DNA of 64,000 nucleotides from Streptomyces sp. NBC_01754 (GCF_035918015.1 NZ_CP109132.1:6014001-6078000); one strand, 5' to 3'. Shown: positions 1 through 9,289, counted from the first letter of the stretch. Translations and numbers: made by a program. Notes: generated from the sequence alone by a model not told the origin.

Positions 1-1337
1 ATGGTGGTCGTCGGCAGCAGCGGCAGGCCGAGGTGGGCGCGCTGGGCCGCGGTGCGCTCGGCGTACGGCTGGGAGCGGCGGCCGTCCGCGTCGGTGACGG
101 CGGCGGCCCTGGCCCGTACGGCCGGATCGCGGGTGATCGGCGAGTGGGCGCGCGAGGCGAGGTCGGCCCGGTTGGCGGCGAGTTCCGCGGTGATGGCGCC
201 GGTGCCCTGGGCCAGCCCCTTGGCGAGGGTGACGATCTCCTCGGTCTTCTGCTGGGCGAAGGCGAGCCAGCGCAGGATCTGTGGGTCGATGTCCCGCTCG
301 GCCGCGGCGTCGACCGGGACGTGCAGGAGGGAGCAGGACGCGCCCACGTCGACCCGTTCGGCGAGGCCGAGGAGCGTGCCGAGGGTGGACAGGGACTTCT
401 CGAGGTCGTTGATCCAGACGTTGCGGCCGTCGACCACCCCGGCGACGAGCCGTTTGCCGGGCAGGCCGCCGACCGCGGCCAGCGCGTCGAGGTTCGCGGC
501 GGCGGCGCCGGTGAAGTCGAGTGCCAGGCCCTCGACGGGGGCCTTGGCCAGGACGGGCAGGGCGTCGCCGAGCCGGTCGAAGTAGGAGGCCACCAGCAGC
601 TGGGGGCGGTCGGTGAGGGCGCCGAGATCGCGGTAGGCGCGGGCGGCGGTGTTGAGCTCGGCGGGGGTCCGGTCCTGGACGAGGGCGGGTTCGTCCAGCT
701 GTACCCACTCGGCGCCGGCGGCGCGCAGGTCGGCCAGCACCTCCGCGTAGACGGGCAGCAGGCGGTCCAGGAGGGTCAGCGGTTCGAAGTCCGCGGCCAC
801 GCCGGGAGCGGGCTTGGCCAGCAGGAGGTAGGTGACCGGTCCGACCAGCACGGGTCGGGCGGTGTGGCCGAGCGCGACGGCCTCCTTCAGCTCGCCGACC
901 TGCTGGGAGGAGTCGGCGGTGAAGACGGTGTCGGGTCCGAGCTCCGGCACGAGGTAGTGGTAGTTCGTGTCGAACCACTTGGTCATCTCCAGGGGAGCCA
1001 CGTCCTGGGTGCCGCGGGCCATCGCGAAGTACCCGTCGAGGGCGTCGGCGGCGACGGCCTCGCGGTGCCGCCGGGGGACGGCGCCGACCATGACACTGGT
1101 GTCCAGGACGTGGTCGTAGTACGAGAAGTCACCGGTCGGCACCTCGTGCACCCCGGCGTCGGCCAGCCGCCGCCAGGTGGACCGGCGCAGGTGGGCCGCG
1201 GTCTCCCGGAGGGCGTCGGCGGTGACGCGGCCCTTCCAGTAGCCCTCGACGGCCTTCTTCAGCTCCCGGTCGGGACCTTGGCGGGGGAAGCCGTGGACGG
1301 TGGCGTGTGCTGCCGCGGCTGCGGGCCTGGCTGTCAC
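1..1337 (-). CDS. metE: Cobalamin-independent methionine synthase MetE (3' end outside window)
   Basis: The enzyme transfers a methyl group from methyltetrahydropteroyl-triglutamate to homocysteine without vitamin B12, in the cytoplasm. About 445 N-terminal residues are present. They cover the MetE N-terminal domain (opening with the VHGFPRQGPDRELKKA type start, the FDTNYHYLVPE segment and the LVGPVTYLLLAK segment) and the linker into the catalytic half. The zinc-binding catalytic domain lies beyond base 1. The GTG start at 1337 is chosen because it follows AAGGAG at proper spacing and the MetE alignment begins there. The gene lies downstream of a long cobalamin riboswitch, so it should be shut off when B12 is available. 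The neighbouring methylcitrate and B12-uptake genes fit the same logic. The identification is firm; truncation is only by the window edge. Confidence 0.97.
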   Translation of the reverse strand, partial: MTARPAAAAAHATVHGFPRQGPDRELKKAVEGYWKGRVTADALRETAAHLRRSTWRRLADAGVHEVPTGDFSYYDHVLDTSVMVGAVPRRHREAVAADALDGYFAMARGTQDVAPLEMTKWFDTNYHYLVPELGPDTVFTADSSQQVGELKEAVALGHTARPVLVGPVTYLLLAKPAPGVAADFEPLTLLDRLLPVYAEVLADLRAAGAEWVQLDEPALVQDRTPAELNTAARAYRDLGALTDRPQLLVASYFDRLGDALPVLAKAPVEGLALDFTGAAAANLDALAAVGGLPGKRLVAGVVDGRNVWINDLEKSLSTLGTLLGLAERVDVGASCSLLHVPVDAAAERDIDPQILRWLAFAQQKTEEIVTLAKGLAQGTGAITAELAANRADLASRAHSPITRDPAVRARAAAVTDADGRRSQPYAERTAAQRAHLGLPLLPTTT

Positions 1338-1485
1338 GGAAATCTCCTTCGCGAGACGACTCCTTGAGATCCCGGGACGGGACACAGGCGCGAAGGGATA
1401 CGCATCGGACGGACCTCCCGCACGCGGTCGGTGCGGTCATCCGTCAGATATGTACGCCGACCCGCCCACGAGGTCACCGGGACAT

Positions 1486-1509
1486 CCGCACGCGATCGGT
1501 CGCGTGCGG
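1486..1509 (-). terminator. Perfect hairpin after the metE riboswitch
   Basis: A 10-bp perfect stem (1486-1495 with 1500-1509) closes on a four-base loop. It starts five bases after the riboswitch 3' box on the minus strand. No T-tract follows, which is usual in Streptomyces. The position suggests a conditional terminator for metE, but control could also act on translation. Confidence 0.6.
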
Positions 1510-1513
1510 GCAA

Positions 1514-1715
1514 CGGGCAGGTCTTCGGACTCGCGGGCACATCTGCCGGGGGCAGACACCTACTGGCCGTCGCTTCCCGGATCCGTCCGGATCCAGTGCG
1601 TATGACGGCGGTCGTTCCCGCTCACCGCTGCGGGGCAGTCCCGGATTCCCACCGGGTTCCCTCTTACGACGCGTCTGTCCGGCGGACAGGGCGAACCAGC
1701 TGCACCGGCCAGGGT
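1514..1715 (-). promoter_or_regulatory. Cobalamin riboswitch (long class) upstream of metE
   Basis: Read on the minus strand, this leader has the conserved cobalamin aptamer core: GGGAACCCGGTGGGAATCC, then CTGCCCCGCAGCGGTGAG. The 3' B12 box AGTCCGAAGACCTGCC follows at 1516-1531. Spacing between core and box matches the long cobalamin class with peripheral helices. It lies about 180 bases before the metE start, which is the expected place for B12 repression of the B12-independent isozyme. The outer boundaries are approximate. Confidence 0.93.
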
Positions 1716-1916
1716 AGAGGGTGGGCGGCCCCGGGGGCGCCACTGTTCACATGTCGGTACGTGAGATGAGACACGGGGCCGGCCGGGTCCGGTACGCGGA
1801 CCCCGGGGGACACGCGGCAGGTCACGCGTGGTCGTCCGCCCCGCCGGACTACGCCTGGCCGCACCCGTCGCCAGGCCCCCCGTCCAGTAGCGGTACCGGG
1901 ACCGCGAGCCCCGGGG
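1716..1916. other. Gap between the regulator gene and the metE leader
   Basis: This 201-base stretch separates the stop of the acyl-type regulator from the metE riboswitch. It should hold the metE promoter on the minus strand. I could not pick a convincing -35/-10 pair and see no gene. Confidence 0.4.
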
Positions 1917-3383
1917 TCAGAGCCGCCCCGGGGCGCGCGGTCCGGCGTGCGCCGTCTCGACCGGATAGGGCACATGCGTACGGCGGTCGGGGTCGACGGC
2001 CAGCAGGCCTCCGGCGGGCGGCCGGGCCCGCTGGGCGCAGTCGCGGCGCTCGCAGATGCGGCAGCCCAGGCCGATCGGTGTGGCGGCACGGGGGTCGTCC
2101 AGCGCGAGGCCCTCCGCGTAGACGAGGCGGTGCGCGTGGCGCAGCTCGCAGCCCAGGGCGACGGCGAACTCGGCCCGCGGCGCGTGGTGGCCGGCTCCGC
2201 CCCGGACGACGGTGCGGGCCACCCAGAAGTAGCGCTCGCCGTCGGGCATCTCCGCGACCTGGTTGAGGACGCGGCCGGGGGAGGAGAACGCCGCGTACAC
2301 CGTCCAGAGCGGGCAGGTGCCGCCGAGCCGGGAGAAGTGGAAGGCGGTGGCGGACTGGCGTTTGGAGACGTTGCCGGCCCGGTCCACCCGGAGGAAGGAG
2401 AAGGGGACACCGCGCTGCCCGGAGCGCTGGAGCGTACTGAGCCGGTGGCACACGGTCTCGAATCCCACACCGAAGCGGGCCTGGAGCAGCTCGATGTCGT
2501 AGCGCAGCTCCTCGGCCGCGGCCTGGAACGCCGTGTAGGGCATCAGGAGGGCCCCGGCGAAGTAGTTGGCCAGTCCGATCCTGGCGAGGCCCTCGGCCTG
2601 GGTGGAGGTGAGGCCGGCCGCCGCGACCAGGGAGTCCAGCAGGGGGCCCTCTTCCAGGAGGGCGATCTGGGTGGCGAGCTGGAAGGCCTGCTGACCCTCC
2701 GTCAGCCAGGGTGACAGGAAGAGCAGCCGGTTCGCCGCGTCGAAGCGCCGGGCGTCCGCGGAGCGTTCGGGCGCGGCCCGCACCACGGTGACGCGGTGGC
2801 GGGCCAGCCGCTGCCGCAGGACGTCGGTCGTGGGGCGTACGGAGTCGAGCCCCCACACGCCGGCCGACCGCTCCGCCGCGTCGTCGAGCGGGCCGAAGTG
2901 GTTGTGGTGGGCGTAGAAGAAGTCCCGTACCTCGTCGTGCGGTTCGGCGGGCGGCAGCGCGCCGGCCGGGAGCGCCCCGGTGTCGGCGGAGGCCAGTGCC
3001 GCGACCCGCTCCGATGCCTCCCGGTAGCGGTGGTGCAGAGCCACCAGGGCCCGGGCGACCTCGGGATGGTCCCGGGCCACCTCGACGGCCTCCTCCGCCG
3101 AGGTGGACGCGCCGGCGGCCTCGTCGCCGAGGGCGGCGCGCAGATCCGCCGCCAGACGTTCCTCCGCCGCCTCGGAGAAGAACTCCGGGTCCACCCCGAG
3201 AACCTCCGCGATGCGGAGCAGGACGGGGACGGTCAGCGGGCGCTGACTGTGCTCGATCTGGTTCAGATAGCTGGTCGAGATGCCGAGCGAGCGGGCCAGC
3301 TCGACCTGGTTCATCCCGCGCTCGGTGCGCAGCCGCCGCAGCTTGGCGTGCGCGTAGATCTTCCGCCCCGACGACCGTGCCAT
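1917..3383 (-). CDS. Short-chain-acyl-type regulator (RamB/PrpR-like HTH-IrrE protein)
   Basis: The 488-residue protein starts with an XRE-type helix-turn-helix (about residues 10-65, GMNQVELARSLGISTSYLNQ). An IrrE/DUF955-like middle section and a C-terminal regulatory domain follow. It ends in a cysteine cluster GCRICERRDC, with another cysteine in GGTCPLW. This order is known for the RamB/PrpR (ScfR) family of actinobacteria, which sense short-chain acyl-CoA. Mycobacterial PrpR binds a 4Fe-4S cluster through such cysteines. The protein is divergent from prpD-prpB, so control of the methylcitrate genes is the natural inference. ATG at 3383 (MARSSGRKIYAHAKLRRLR) is the family-type start; the longer upstream reading lacks conserved sequence. 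Confidence 0.88.
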   Translation of the reverse strand: MARSSGRKIYAHAKLRRLRTERGMNQVELARSLGISTSYLNQIEHSQRPLTVPVLLRIAEVLGVDPEFFSEAAEERLAADLRAALGDEAAGASTSAEEAVEVARDHPEVARALVALHHRYREASERVAALASADTGALPAGALPPAEPHDEVRDFFYAHHNHFGPLDDAAERSAGVWGLDSVRPTTDVLRQRLARHRVTVVRAAPERSADARRFDAANRLLFLSPWLTEGQQAFQLATQIALLEEGPLLDSLVAAAGLTSTQAEGLARIGLANYFAGALLMPYTAFQAAAEELRYDIELLQARFGVGFETVCHRLSTLQRSGQRGVPFSFLRVDRAGNVSKRQSATAFHFSRLGGTCPLWTVYAAFSSPGRVLNQVAEMPDGERYFWVARTVVRGGAGHHAPRAEFAVALGCELRHAHRLVYAEGLALDDPRAATPIGLGCRICERRDCAQRARPPAGGLLAVDPDRRTHVPYPVETAHAGPRAPGRL

Positions 3384-3439
3384 GCGCGGTGCCCGCCCTT
3401 CTCCCGCCCTGCCCGTCTTCGCACGTACCCGTACTCTTC

Positions 3440-3510
3440 TTGCGAATTTAGCATCCACACCATTTGCAGAATTCGCAGCTTCGCAACCGTGGCCGGTACG
3501 GATTTCGCAG
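3440..3510. promoter_or_regulatory. Candidate operator cluster between regulator and prpD
   Basis: Four related AT-richer words fall in the 227-base divergent gap: TTGCGAATTT (3440-3449), TTTGCAGAATTCGCA (3463-3477), TTCGCAA (3480-3486) and TTTCGCAG (3503-3510). RamB/PrpR-family sites described in corynebacteria and mycobacteria contain TTTGC/GCAAA-like words, so these are candidate autoregulatory and prp operators. Nothing beyond the repeated word supports it. Confidence 0.45.
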
Positions 3511-3610
3511 ATGGGAGGGGTCGCTTCGGGACCGGATCGGGGGAATGCTCGATGGGGAAGGCGCGACGCCCCCCGGGGCCGTCGCTCGGACGTACACCGC
3601 GAGGAGTCCC

Positions 3611-5131
3611 GTGATCGACCACCAGGTACGCGTGCACCCCAGCACTGACCGGCTGCCCCGTGAGGAGCAGCTCGCCTGGAAGCTGGCCGTGGCCGCCACC
3701 GGTACGCAGGAGGCCGCCGAGCTGCACCCGGAGGCCGCGGCCATGGCCGCCAACCGGGTGATCGACAACGCCTCGGTGGCGGTCGCCTCCCTGCTCCGTC
3801 GCCCGGTCGCCGTGGCCCGCGCCCAGGCCGTCGCGCACACGGCGGGCCCCGGCGCCTCCGTCTTCGGCGCGGACCCCGGACTGCGGGTCTCACCGGAATG
3901 GGCGGCCTGGGCCAACGGCACCGCCGTACGCGAGCTCGACTTCCACGACACGTTCCTCGCCGCCGACTACTCCCACCCCGGCGACAACATCCCGCCGCTG
4001 CTCGCCGTGGCCCAGCACACCGGCAGCTCCGGCGCCGACCTGCTGCGCGGCGTCATCGCCGCGTACGAGATCCACGTCGCCCTGGTGAAGGGCATCTGCC
4101 TGCACGCCCACCGCATCGACCACGTCGCCCACCTGAGCGCCGCCACCGTCTGCGGGCTCGGCGCGATGCTGCGCCTGCCGACCGAGACCGTGTACCAGGC
4201 CGTCGGCCAGGCGGTGCACACCACGACCGCGACCCGGCAGTCCCGCAAGGGCGAGATCTCCAGCTGGAAGGCGTTCGCCCCGGCCTTCGCCGGGAAGGCG
4301 GCCGTCGAGGCGGTCGACCGGGCCATGCGCGGGGAGGGCTCCCCGTCGCCGGTCTACGAGGGCGAGGACGGCTTCCTCGCCTGGATGCTCGACGGCCCGG
4401 ACTCGTCGTACACGGTCTCGCTGCCCGAGCCGGGCGAGGCGCGGCGCGCGATCCTCGACACCTACACCAAGGAGCACTCGGCCGAGTACCAGGCGCAGGC
4501 GGTCATCGACCTGGCCCGCAGGATGCGGGAGAAGACCGGGCCCCTGGCGGACGTGCGGGACGTCGTGCTGCACACCAGCCACCACACCCACCACGTCATC
4601 GGCTCGGGGGCGGGCGACCCGCAGAAGTACGACCCGAACGCCAGCCGGGAGACCCTCGACCACTCGGTGCCGTACATCTTCGCCGTCGCCCTGGAGGACG
4701 GGACCTGGCACCACGCGCACTCCTACGCCCCCGACCGGGCCCGGCGGCCGGAGACGGTGGAGCTGTGGAAGAAGATCACCACGGTCGAGGACCCGGAGTG
4801 GACCCGCCGCTACCACGACCCGGACCCGCTGCGCCGCGCCTTCGGCGGACGGGCCGTGATCACCCTGGCGGACGGCACGGTCGTCGAGGACGAACTCGCG
4901 GTCGCCGACGCCCACCCGGCCGGTGCCCGCCCGTTCGACCGCGCGGGCTACACCGCCAAGTTCCGTACGCTCACGGAGGGTTCCGTCACCTCCGCCGCGC
5001 AGGACGCGTTCCTGGACGCGGCGGGACGTCTCGCCGCGTTGGACGCCGACGGTCTCGCCGGCCTCTTCCCGGCCGTCGACACCGCCGCGGTGGCCGCGTA
5101 CGACGCACGGCTCCCGAAGGGCCTGTTCTGA
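3611..5131 (+). CDS. prpD: 2-methylcitrate dehydratase (MmgE/PrpD family)
   Basis: The 506-residue protein belongs to the MmgE/PrpD family, which dehydrates 2-methylcitrate in the methylcitrate cycle for propionyl-CoA disposal. Family features include the early [12 protein letters not shown] segment, [23 protein letters not shown], the [19 protein letters not shown] block, and [26 protein letters not shown] near the C-terminus. GTG at 3611 follows GAGGAG at 3601-3606. The stop overlaps the start of prpB by one base (TGATG), so the two are translationally coupled. The methylcitrate synthase follows at 6333. It uses no B12, unlike the methylmalonyl-CoA route. Confidence 0.94.
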   Translation: MIDHQVRVHPSTDRLPREEQLAWKLAVAATGTQEAAELHPEAAAMAANRVIDNASVAVASLLRRPVAVARAQAVAHTAGPGASVFGADPGLRVSPEWAAWANGTAVRELDFHDTFLAADYSHPGDNIPPLLAVAQHTGSSGADLLRGVIAAYEIHVALVKGICLHAHRIDHVAHLSAATVCGLGAMLRLPTETVYQAVGQAVHTTTATRQSRKGEISSWKAFAPAFAGKAAVEAVDRAMRGEGSPSPVYEGEDGFLAWMLDGPDSSYTVSLPEPGEARRAILDTYTKEHSAEYQAQAVIDLARRMREKTGPLADVRDVVLHTSHHTHHVIGSGAGDPQKYDPNASRETLDHSVPYIFAVALEDGTWHHAHSYAPDRARRPETVELWKKITTVEDPEWTRRYHDPDPLRRAFGGRAVITLADGTVVEDELAVADAHPAGARPFDRAGYTAKFRTLTEGSVTSAAQDAFLDAAGRLAALDADGLAGLFPAVDTAAVAAYDARLPKGLF

Positions 5132-6036
5132 TGCTGCACACCCGCACCACCCCCACCGAACGCCGCCGCGGACTGCGCGAGCGGCTGGCCTCCGGGCGCA
5201 TCCTGCCGATGCCCGGGGCCGTCAACCCGTACTCGGCGAAGCTGATCGAGGACCACGGGTTCGAGGCCGCCTACCTCTCCGGGGCGGTCCTCGCCGCCGA
5301 GCTCTGCCTGCCCGACATCGGGCTGACCACCTCGACCGAGATCGCCGCACGTGCCCAGCAGGTGACCCGGGTCACCGGCCTCCCGGTCCTCATCGACGCC
5401 GACACCGGCTTCGGTGCGCCCGTCAACGCCGCCCGCACCGTGCAGCTCTTCGAGGACGCCGGGCTGGCCGGACTGCACCTGGAGGACCAGACGGCTCTCA
5501 AGCGCTGCGGGCACCTCGACGGCAAGACGCTCGTGACCACCGACGCGATGGTGCAGCGCGTCCGCGCGGCGGTCGACGCCCGCCGGGACGACGACTTCCT
5601 GCTGATGGCCCGCACGGACGCCCGGGCGGTCGAGGGACTGGACGCGGCGATCGAGAGGGCCAAGGCGTACGTCGACGCGGGTGCCGACGCGGTGTTCCCG
5701 GAGGCGCTGGCCGGGGAGGCCGAGTTCGCGGCGTTCCGCGCGGCCGTGGACGTACCCCTCCTCGCCAACATGACCGAATTCGGCAAGGGCCCCCTGCTGA
5801 CCACGACCACCCTGGAGAACCTCGGCTACGACATCGCCCTCTACCCCGTGACCCTCTTCCGGCTCGCGAACGGCGCCGTCGAGGACGGACTGCGCACGAT
5901 CGCGTCGGAGGGGACCCAGGAGTCGCTGCTCCCGCGCATGCAGACCCGCTCCCGGCTGTACGAGGTCCTCGGTTACCAGGACTACACGGCCTTCGACTCC
6001 GCCGTCTTCGACTTCACCCTCCCGCCCGGCACCTGA
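5131..6036 (+). CDS. prpB: 2-methylisocitrate lyase
   Basis: The 301-residue protein belongs to the isocitrate lyase/PEP mutase superfamily and cleaves 2-methylisocitrate to pyruvate and succinate. The active-site loop KRCGH and the metal-site DADTGFG segment are present. Length and start (ERLASGRILPMPGAVNPYSA) match PrpB rather than the longer glyoxylate-cycle isocitrate lyase. ATG at 5131 overlaps the prpD stop. An imperfect hairpin follows the gene, before prpC. Confidence 0.94.
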   Translation: MLHTRTTPTERRRGLRERLASGRILPMPGAVNPYSAKLIEDHGFEAAYLSGAVLAAELCLPDIGLTTSTEIAARAQQVTRVTGLPVLIDADTGFGAPVNAARTVQLFEDAGLAGLHLEDQTALKRCGHLDGKTLVTTDAMVQRVRAAVDARRDDDFLLMARTDARAVEGLDAAIERAKAYVDAGADAVFPEALAGEAEFAAFRAAVDVPLLANMTEFGKGPLLTTTTLENLGYDIALYPVTLFRLANGAVEDGLRTIASEGTQESLLPRMQTRSRLYEVLGYQDYTAFDSAVFDFTLPPGT

Positions 6037-6095
6037 GGCCACCCGGGGGCCCGACGCGCTCTGCGGCATGTGACCCGGGCCCCGGCGGGGTGGCC
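6037..6095 (+). terminator. Imperfect hairpin after prpB
   Basis: GGCCACCC starting at 6037 pairs with GGGTGGCC ending at 6095, and an inner nine-pair helix (GGGGCCCG with CGGGCCCC) extends it around a bulge. It lies directly after the prpB stop in a 296-base gap before prpC. It may reduce read-through or protect the prpDB message. The rest of the gap to 6332 shows no gene, only GAGGAG before prpC. Confidence 0.45.
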
Positions 6096-6332
6096 TGGGG
6101 CCGGCCCCTCCCTGGTGACCGGATCCGCCTCCCGGGCCTCCAGGGCCGCCCGGCGGAGCCCCGCCTTCGGCCCGCGCGGCGGCCGCCCGTACCCGGACCC
6201 CGGAGCCGCCCGCCTCCCCGGCCGCGCGGCTTCCGCACGTCCGTGCGCCGACCGGGTGTCCGCCCCGCGTCCCGCCCTCTGTTCCTCCTGCCCCTGCCCT
6301 CTCGTCCTCAGCCCCCAGTTCCGAGGAGCGTC

Positions 6333-7478
6333 ATGCCCACCGCCACGCCCGCCCAGCCGGACATCCACCGCGGCCTCGCCGGTGTCGTCGCCGACACCAC
6401 CCAGATCTCCTCGGTCGTCCAGGAGACCAACTCGCTGATCTACCGCGGCTATCCCGTCCAGGACCTGGCCGCCCGCTGCTCCTTCGAGGAGGTCGCCCAC
6501 CTCCTCTGGTGGGGCGAGCTGCCCGACGCCGGCCAACTGCGTGAGTTCCGGGCCCGTGAACGGGCGATGCGCCCCCTGGACCGCACCACCGCGGAGCTCC
6601 TGGCCCACCTGCCGCAGGGCTGCCACCCCATGGACGTCCTGCGCACGGCCGTCAGCTTCTTCGGCGCCGAGGACCCCAGCGAGGACGACAGCAGCCCCGC
6701 CGCCAACCGGGCGAAGTCCCTCGCGCTGCTGGCGAAGCTGCCGACCGTGGTGGCGGCCGACCACCGGCGGCGCCGTGGGCTCGGCCCGATCCAGCCCGAC
6801 GCCTCGCTCGGGTACGCGGAGAACTTCTTCCACATGTGCTTCGGCCGGGTCCCCGAGCCCGAGGTGGTCCGCTGCTTCGAGATCTCCCTCATCCTCTACG
6901 CCGAACACAGCTTCAACGCCTCGACGTTCACCGCGCGCGTCGTCACGTCGACCCTCTCCGACCTCTACAGCGCCGTGACCGCTGCCATCGGGGCCCTCAA
7001 GGGACCGCTGCACGGCGGAGCCAACGAGGCCGTGATGCACATGCTCAACGAGATCGACGACCCGGAGCGGGCCGCGGACTGGCTCGACGGGGCCCTGGCC
7101 TCGAAGCGGAAGATCATGGGCTTCGGGCACCGCGTCTACAAGCACGGTGACTCACGCGTCCCGATCATGCAGGAGGCCACGGACCGGCTCGTCGCCCGCG
7201 CGGGCGATCCGGAGGCCGCCCGTCTGGCGACCCTGCACGCCGCCCTGCGCCACGCCATGATCACGCGCAAGGGCATCCACCCCAACCTCGACTATCCCGC
7301 GGGGCTCGCCTACCACCTCATGGGCTTCGACATCCCCACCTTCACCCCTCTCTTCGTGATGGCCCGCGTCACCGGCTGGACCGCGCACATCACCGAACAG
7401 CTCGCCCACAACGCGCTGATCCGCCCCCTGGCCTCCTACGACGGCCCGGACCAGCGCGCGGTGCCCGCCGCCTCCTGA
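6333..7478 (+). CDS. prpC: 2-methylcitrate synthase / citrate synthase
   Basis: The 381-residue protein of the citrate synthase family condenses propionyl-CoA (or acetyl-CoA) with oxaloacetate. Recognisable are the N-terminal GLAGVVADTTQISSV and GYPVQDLA segments typical of the short Gram-positive enzymes, GPLHGGANEAVM with its catalytic His, the GFGHRVYK loop, and the late TGWTAHITEQL segment. ATG at 6333 follows CGAGGAGCGT. Context beside prpD and prpB argues for the methylcitrate role, although such enzymes often accept both acyl-CoAs. It converges on the secreted barrel protein, with a shared hairpin between them. Confidence 0.93.
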   Translation: MPTATPAQPDIHRGLAGVVADTTQISSVVQETNSLIYRGYPVQDLAARCSFEEVAHLLWWGELPDAGQLREFRARERAMRPLDRTTAELLAHLPQGCHPMDVLRTAVSFFGAEDPSEDDSSPAANRAKSLALLAKLPTVVAADHRRRRGLGPIQPDASLGYAENFFHMCFGRVPEPEVVRCFEISLILYAEHSFNASTFTARVVTSTLSDLYSAVTAAIGALKGPLHGGANEAVMHMLNEIDDPERAADWLDGALASKRKIMGFGHRVYKHGDSRVPIMQEATDRLVARAGDPEAARLATLHAALRHAMITRKGIHPNLDYPAGLAYHLMGFDIPTFTPLFVMARVTGWTAHITEQLAHNALIRPLASYDGPDQRAVPAAS

Positions 7479-7533
7479 CCGGCCGTACCCCGGGGCACCG
7501 GCTTGGCGAAGTACGGCCCCCACGTACGGCCGG
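7479..7533. terminator. Bidirectional hairpin between prpC and the secreted barrel gene
   Basis: CCGGCCGTAC (7479-7488), immediately after the prpC stop, is the exact complement of GTACGGCCGG (7524-7533). A second GTACGGCC at 7511-7518 can pair with the same left arm in a tighter loop. The site ends 16 bases before the stop of the convergent gene, so it can serve both directions. Confidence 0.65.
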
Positions 7534-7549
7534 TCGCGGCCGGATCAGG

Positions 7550-8962
7550 TCAGGCGCCCCAGCGCAGGGCGAGGGTGTCGCCCGCGTGGACGACCGTGCC
7601 CCGGGTGGCCGCGGTGAACGCGGAGCCGTCGGTGCTGACCTTCCAGGTGCCGGAGCCGCTGTCGGCCTTGCCGTTGAGCGAGGTGAGGGTGCCCGTCCCG
7701 GACGACGGGGTCACCCCCGAGACGCAGCCGGCCGGGGTGGCGGCGCTCGTCGCCGCGTCGAGTACGGCTCCCAGCGTGGTCGTGGTCCCGGTCGGCGTGA
7801 CCGGGACGGAGCACACCTTCAGGCCGCCGGCGCCGTCGTCGACCGTGAGGGCCAGTTGTGCGGTCGTACCGGCGGTGAAGGTGTTCTGGGCCACCCAGCG
7901 GGGGGCACCGGCGGTGGCCGGTACCGGGGGAGCGGCGGTGAAACCGCCGCCCGCGACGGCGCGCAGTCCGTCGATGGAGGCGTAGGCGGAGGGCGTGGTG
8001 TCGCCGGGCATGTACCTGAAGCCCCCGCCCGGGTTGAACTGCTGGGATATCAGGAAGTCGACGGGGGTCCTGCCGGCCGAGGTGAGGAAGTCGCCGGTCT
8101 GCGGATCGATGCCACAGGCGTTCAGGCCGGACACGGCCCAGCCGTTGGAATCGGTGTTCACGCCGAACATGGCGTTGAAGGCGCCGCTGCCGGGCACCAG
8201 CTTGCTCTTCAGGAACGCCTTGGCCCGGGTGACGCCGGTATCGGTGTTCGGGACGCCGGAGACGCACAGCGCGGCCATCGCCGCGCCCGTCATGTCGACG
8301 TCGCTGGTGGTGCCCAGCTGCCCCGGGTCCCCCTCGGCCTTGCCGTAGTTCCAGCCGCCGTCGTCGTGCTGGTTGGCGCGGATACGGGTGACCATCGAGT
8401 CGCGCAGGGCCTGCGGCACGCGCGGGGCCCCCGCCTGGTTCGCGGCACCGCCGAGGGCGAGTGCGGCGAAGACCGTGCCGTTGAAGTTGGCGGACGGCCC
8501 GAAGTAGCCGGGCTCGGCGTCCTGCCAGTAGCCGTAGATGTCGGCGACCAGGTTGCGGGAGTCCGAGACACGGGCCGGGTCGATACCGGCGGCGTAGGCG
8601 TTGAGCGTCGCCCGTTCGTAGTCCGTGACCACCGGGGCCGAGGAGGGCCAGCCCGCCGTGGACAGCAGGGCGCGGTAGACGGTTCTCGCGTTCTTGGTCG
8701 TGTCCCCGCCCGGGGTGACGTCCACGGCGGCCGTGCCCGCGGCGGCGAGCGCGCTGAACGCCCATTCGTTGGAGAGCCCCGCGCCGGCGTACGAACCGTC
8801 CGCGGCCTGAAGGGATGTGAGGTAGGCGACACCATTGGTCTTCGAAGTGGCGATCTGCGCGGGCGTCGCGGTGGCGGCCGCGGGCAGCACGGTCAGACAG
8901 AACGCGCCGAGGGCCGCGGACGCGGTGAACGCCAGGCGGTGGGACGGCGAAAGACGGGGCAT
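7550..8962 (-). CDS. Secreted transcobalamin-like protein: alpha/alpha barrel plus DUF4430-like domain
   Basis: This 470-residue protein has a signal peptide (about 1-32, ending near LPAAATA). Residues about 35-340 form a prenyltransferase/terpene-cyclase-like alpha/alpha barrel with repeats such as NGVAYLTSLQAADGSYAG, NEWAFSALAAAG and NSNGWAVSGLNACG-type motifs. A DUF4430-like C-terminus (about 358-470) follows, with a TLGAVLDAATSA helix and a final VVHAGDTLALRWGA strand. Animal transcobalamin and intrinsic factor have this same barrel plus beta-domain order. No membrane or sortase anchor is seen, so it is probably released. ATG at 8962 follows AGGAG, and the SD (8969-8973) can pair with CTCCT encoded by 8980-8984. 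It is headed by a short cobalamin riboswitch. B12 binding is inference; the domain reading is moderately sure. Confidence 0.85.
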   Translation of the reverse strand: MPRLSPSHRLAFTASAALGAFCLTVLPAAATATPAQIATSKTNGVAYLTSLQAADGSYAGAGLSNEWAFSALAAAGTAAVDVTPGGDTTKNARTVYRALLSTAGWPSSAPVVTDYERATLNAYAAGIDPARVSDSRNLVADIYGYWQDAEPGYFGPSANFNGTVFAALALGGAANQAGAPRVPQALRDSMVTRIRANQHDDGGWNYGKAEGDPGQLGTTSDVDMTGAAMAALCVSGVPNTDTGVTRAKAFLKSKLVPGSGAFNAMFGVNTDSNGWAVSGLNACGIDPQTGDFLTSAGRTPVDFLISQQFNPGGGFRYMPGDTTPSAYASIDGLRAVAGGGFTAAPPVPATAGAPRWVAQNTFTAGTTAQLALTVDDGAGGLKVCSVPVTPTGTTTTLGAVLDAATSAATPAGCVSGVTPSSGTGTLTSLNGKADSGSGTWKVSTDGSAFTAATRGTVVHAGDTLALRWGA

Positions 8963-9076
8963 GGCCTGCTCCTAGGATGAGGAGGGCGCCGACCGGGCCC
9001 GTGTCCTCAACCGTGCGGGACAGCGGACAGGGCCGCCGCCCGAACGCGTGGACCGGCTTCCTGTGGTGCACCGCCG

Positions 9077-9160
9077 CATGGGCATTCGGGCTCGGCACGA
9101 CGACCTCGTCGTGCCATACCGCTGCGCGTCAGCCCTGGACTCCCACCAGGTTCCCCCATG
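9077..9160 (-). promoter_or_regulatory. Cobalamin riboswitch (short class) for the secreted barrel gene
   Basis: On the minus strand the core reads GGGGGAACCTGGTGGGAGTCC followed by GGGCTGACGCGCAGCGGTA. A GGCACGAC/GTCGTGCC hairpin and a variant B12 box AGCCCGAATGCCCATG come next. Outer arms CATGGGG (9154-9160 complement) and CCCATG (9077-9082 complement) can pair. It is about 84 bases, far shorter than the metE element, so it belongs with the compact cobalamin class. It lies 114 bases before the gene start. Confidence 0.85.
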
Positions 9161-9289
9161 TGGCAGCCCTGGACGCTACCCGAGGGGCCCAACTCCCGCC
9201 AGACGGCGGGTCGGACCGGTTGCGCCCGCTTCCAGCGGCACCTTGACGGCATCTGCCGCCGCGTGCTCAAATCCGCCTGATACGCACTG
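9161..9289. promoter_or_regulatory. Divergent promoter region between two cobalamin riboswitches
   Basis: These 129 bases separate the outer arms of the two short riboswitches and must hold both divergent promoters, because each aptamer has to be transcribed. I do not see a confident pair of promoter hexamers and no gene is evident. Confidence 0.5.
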
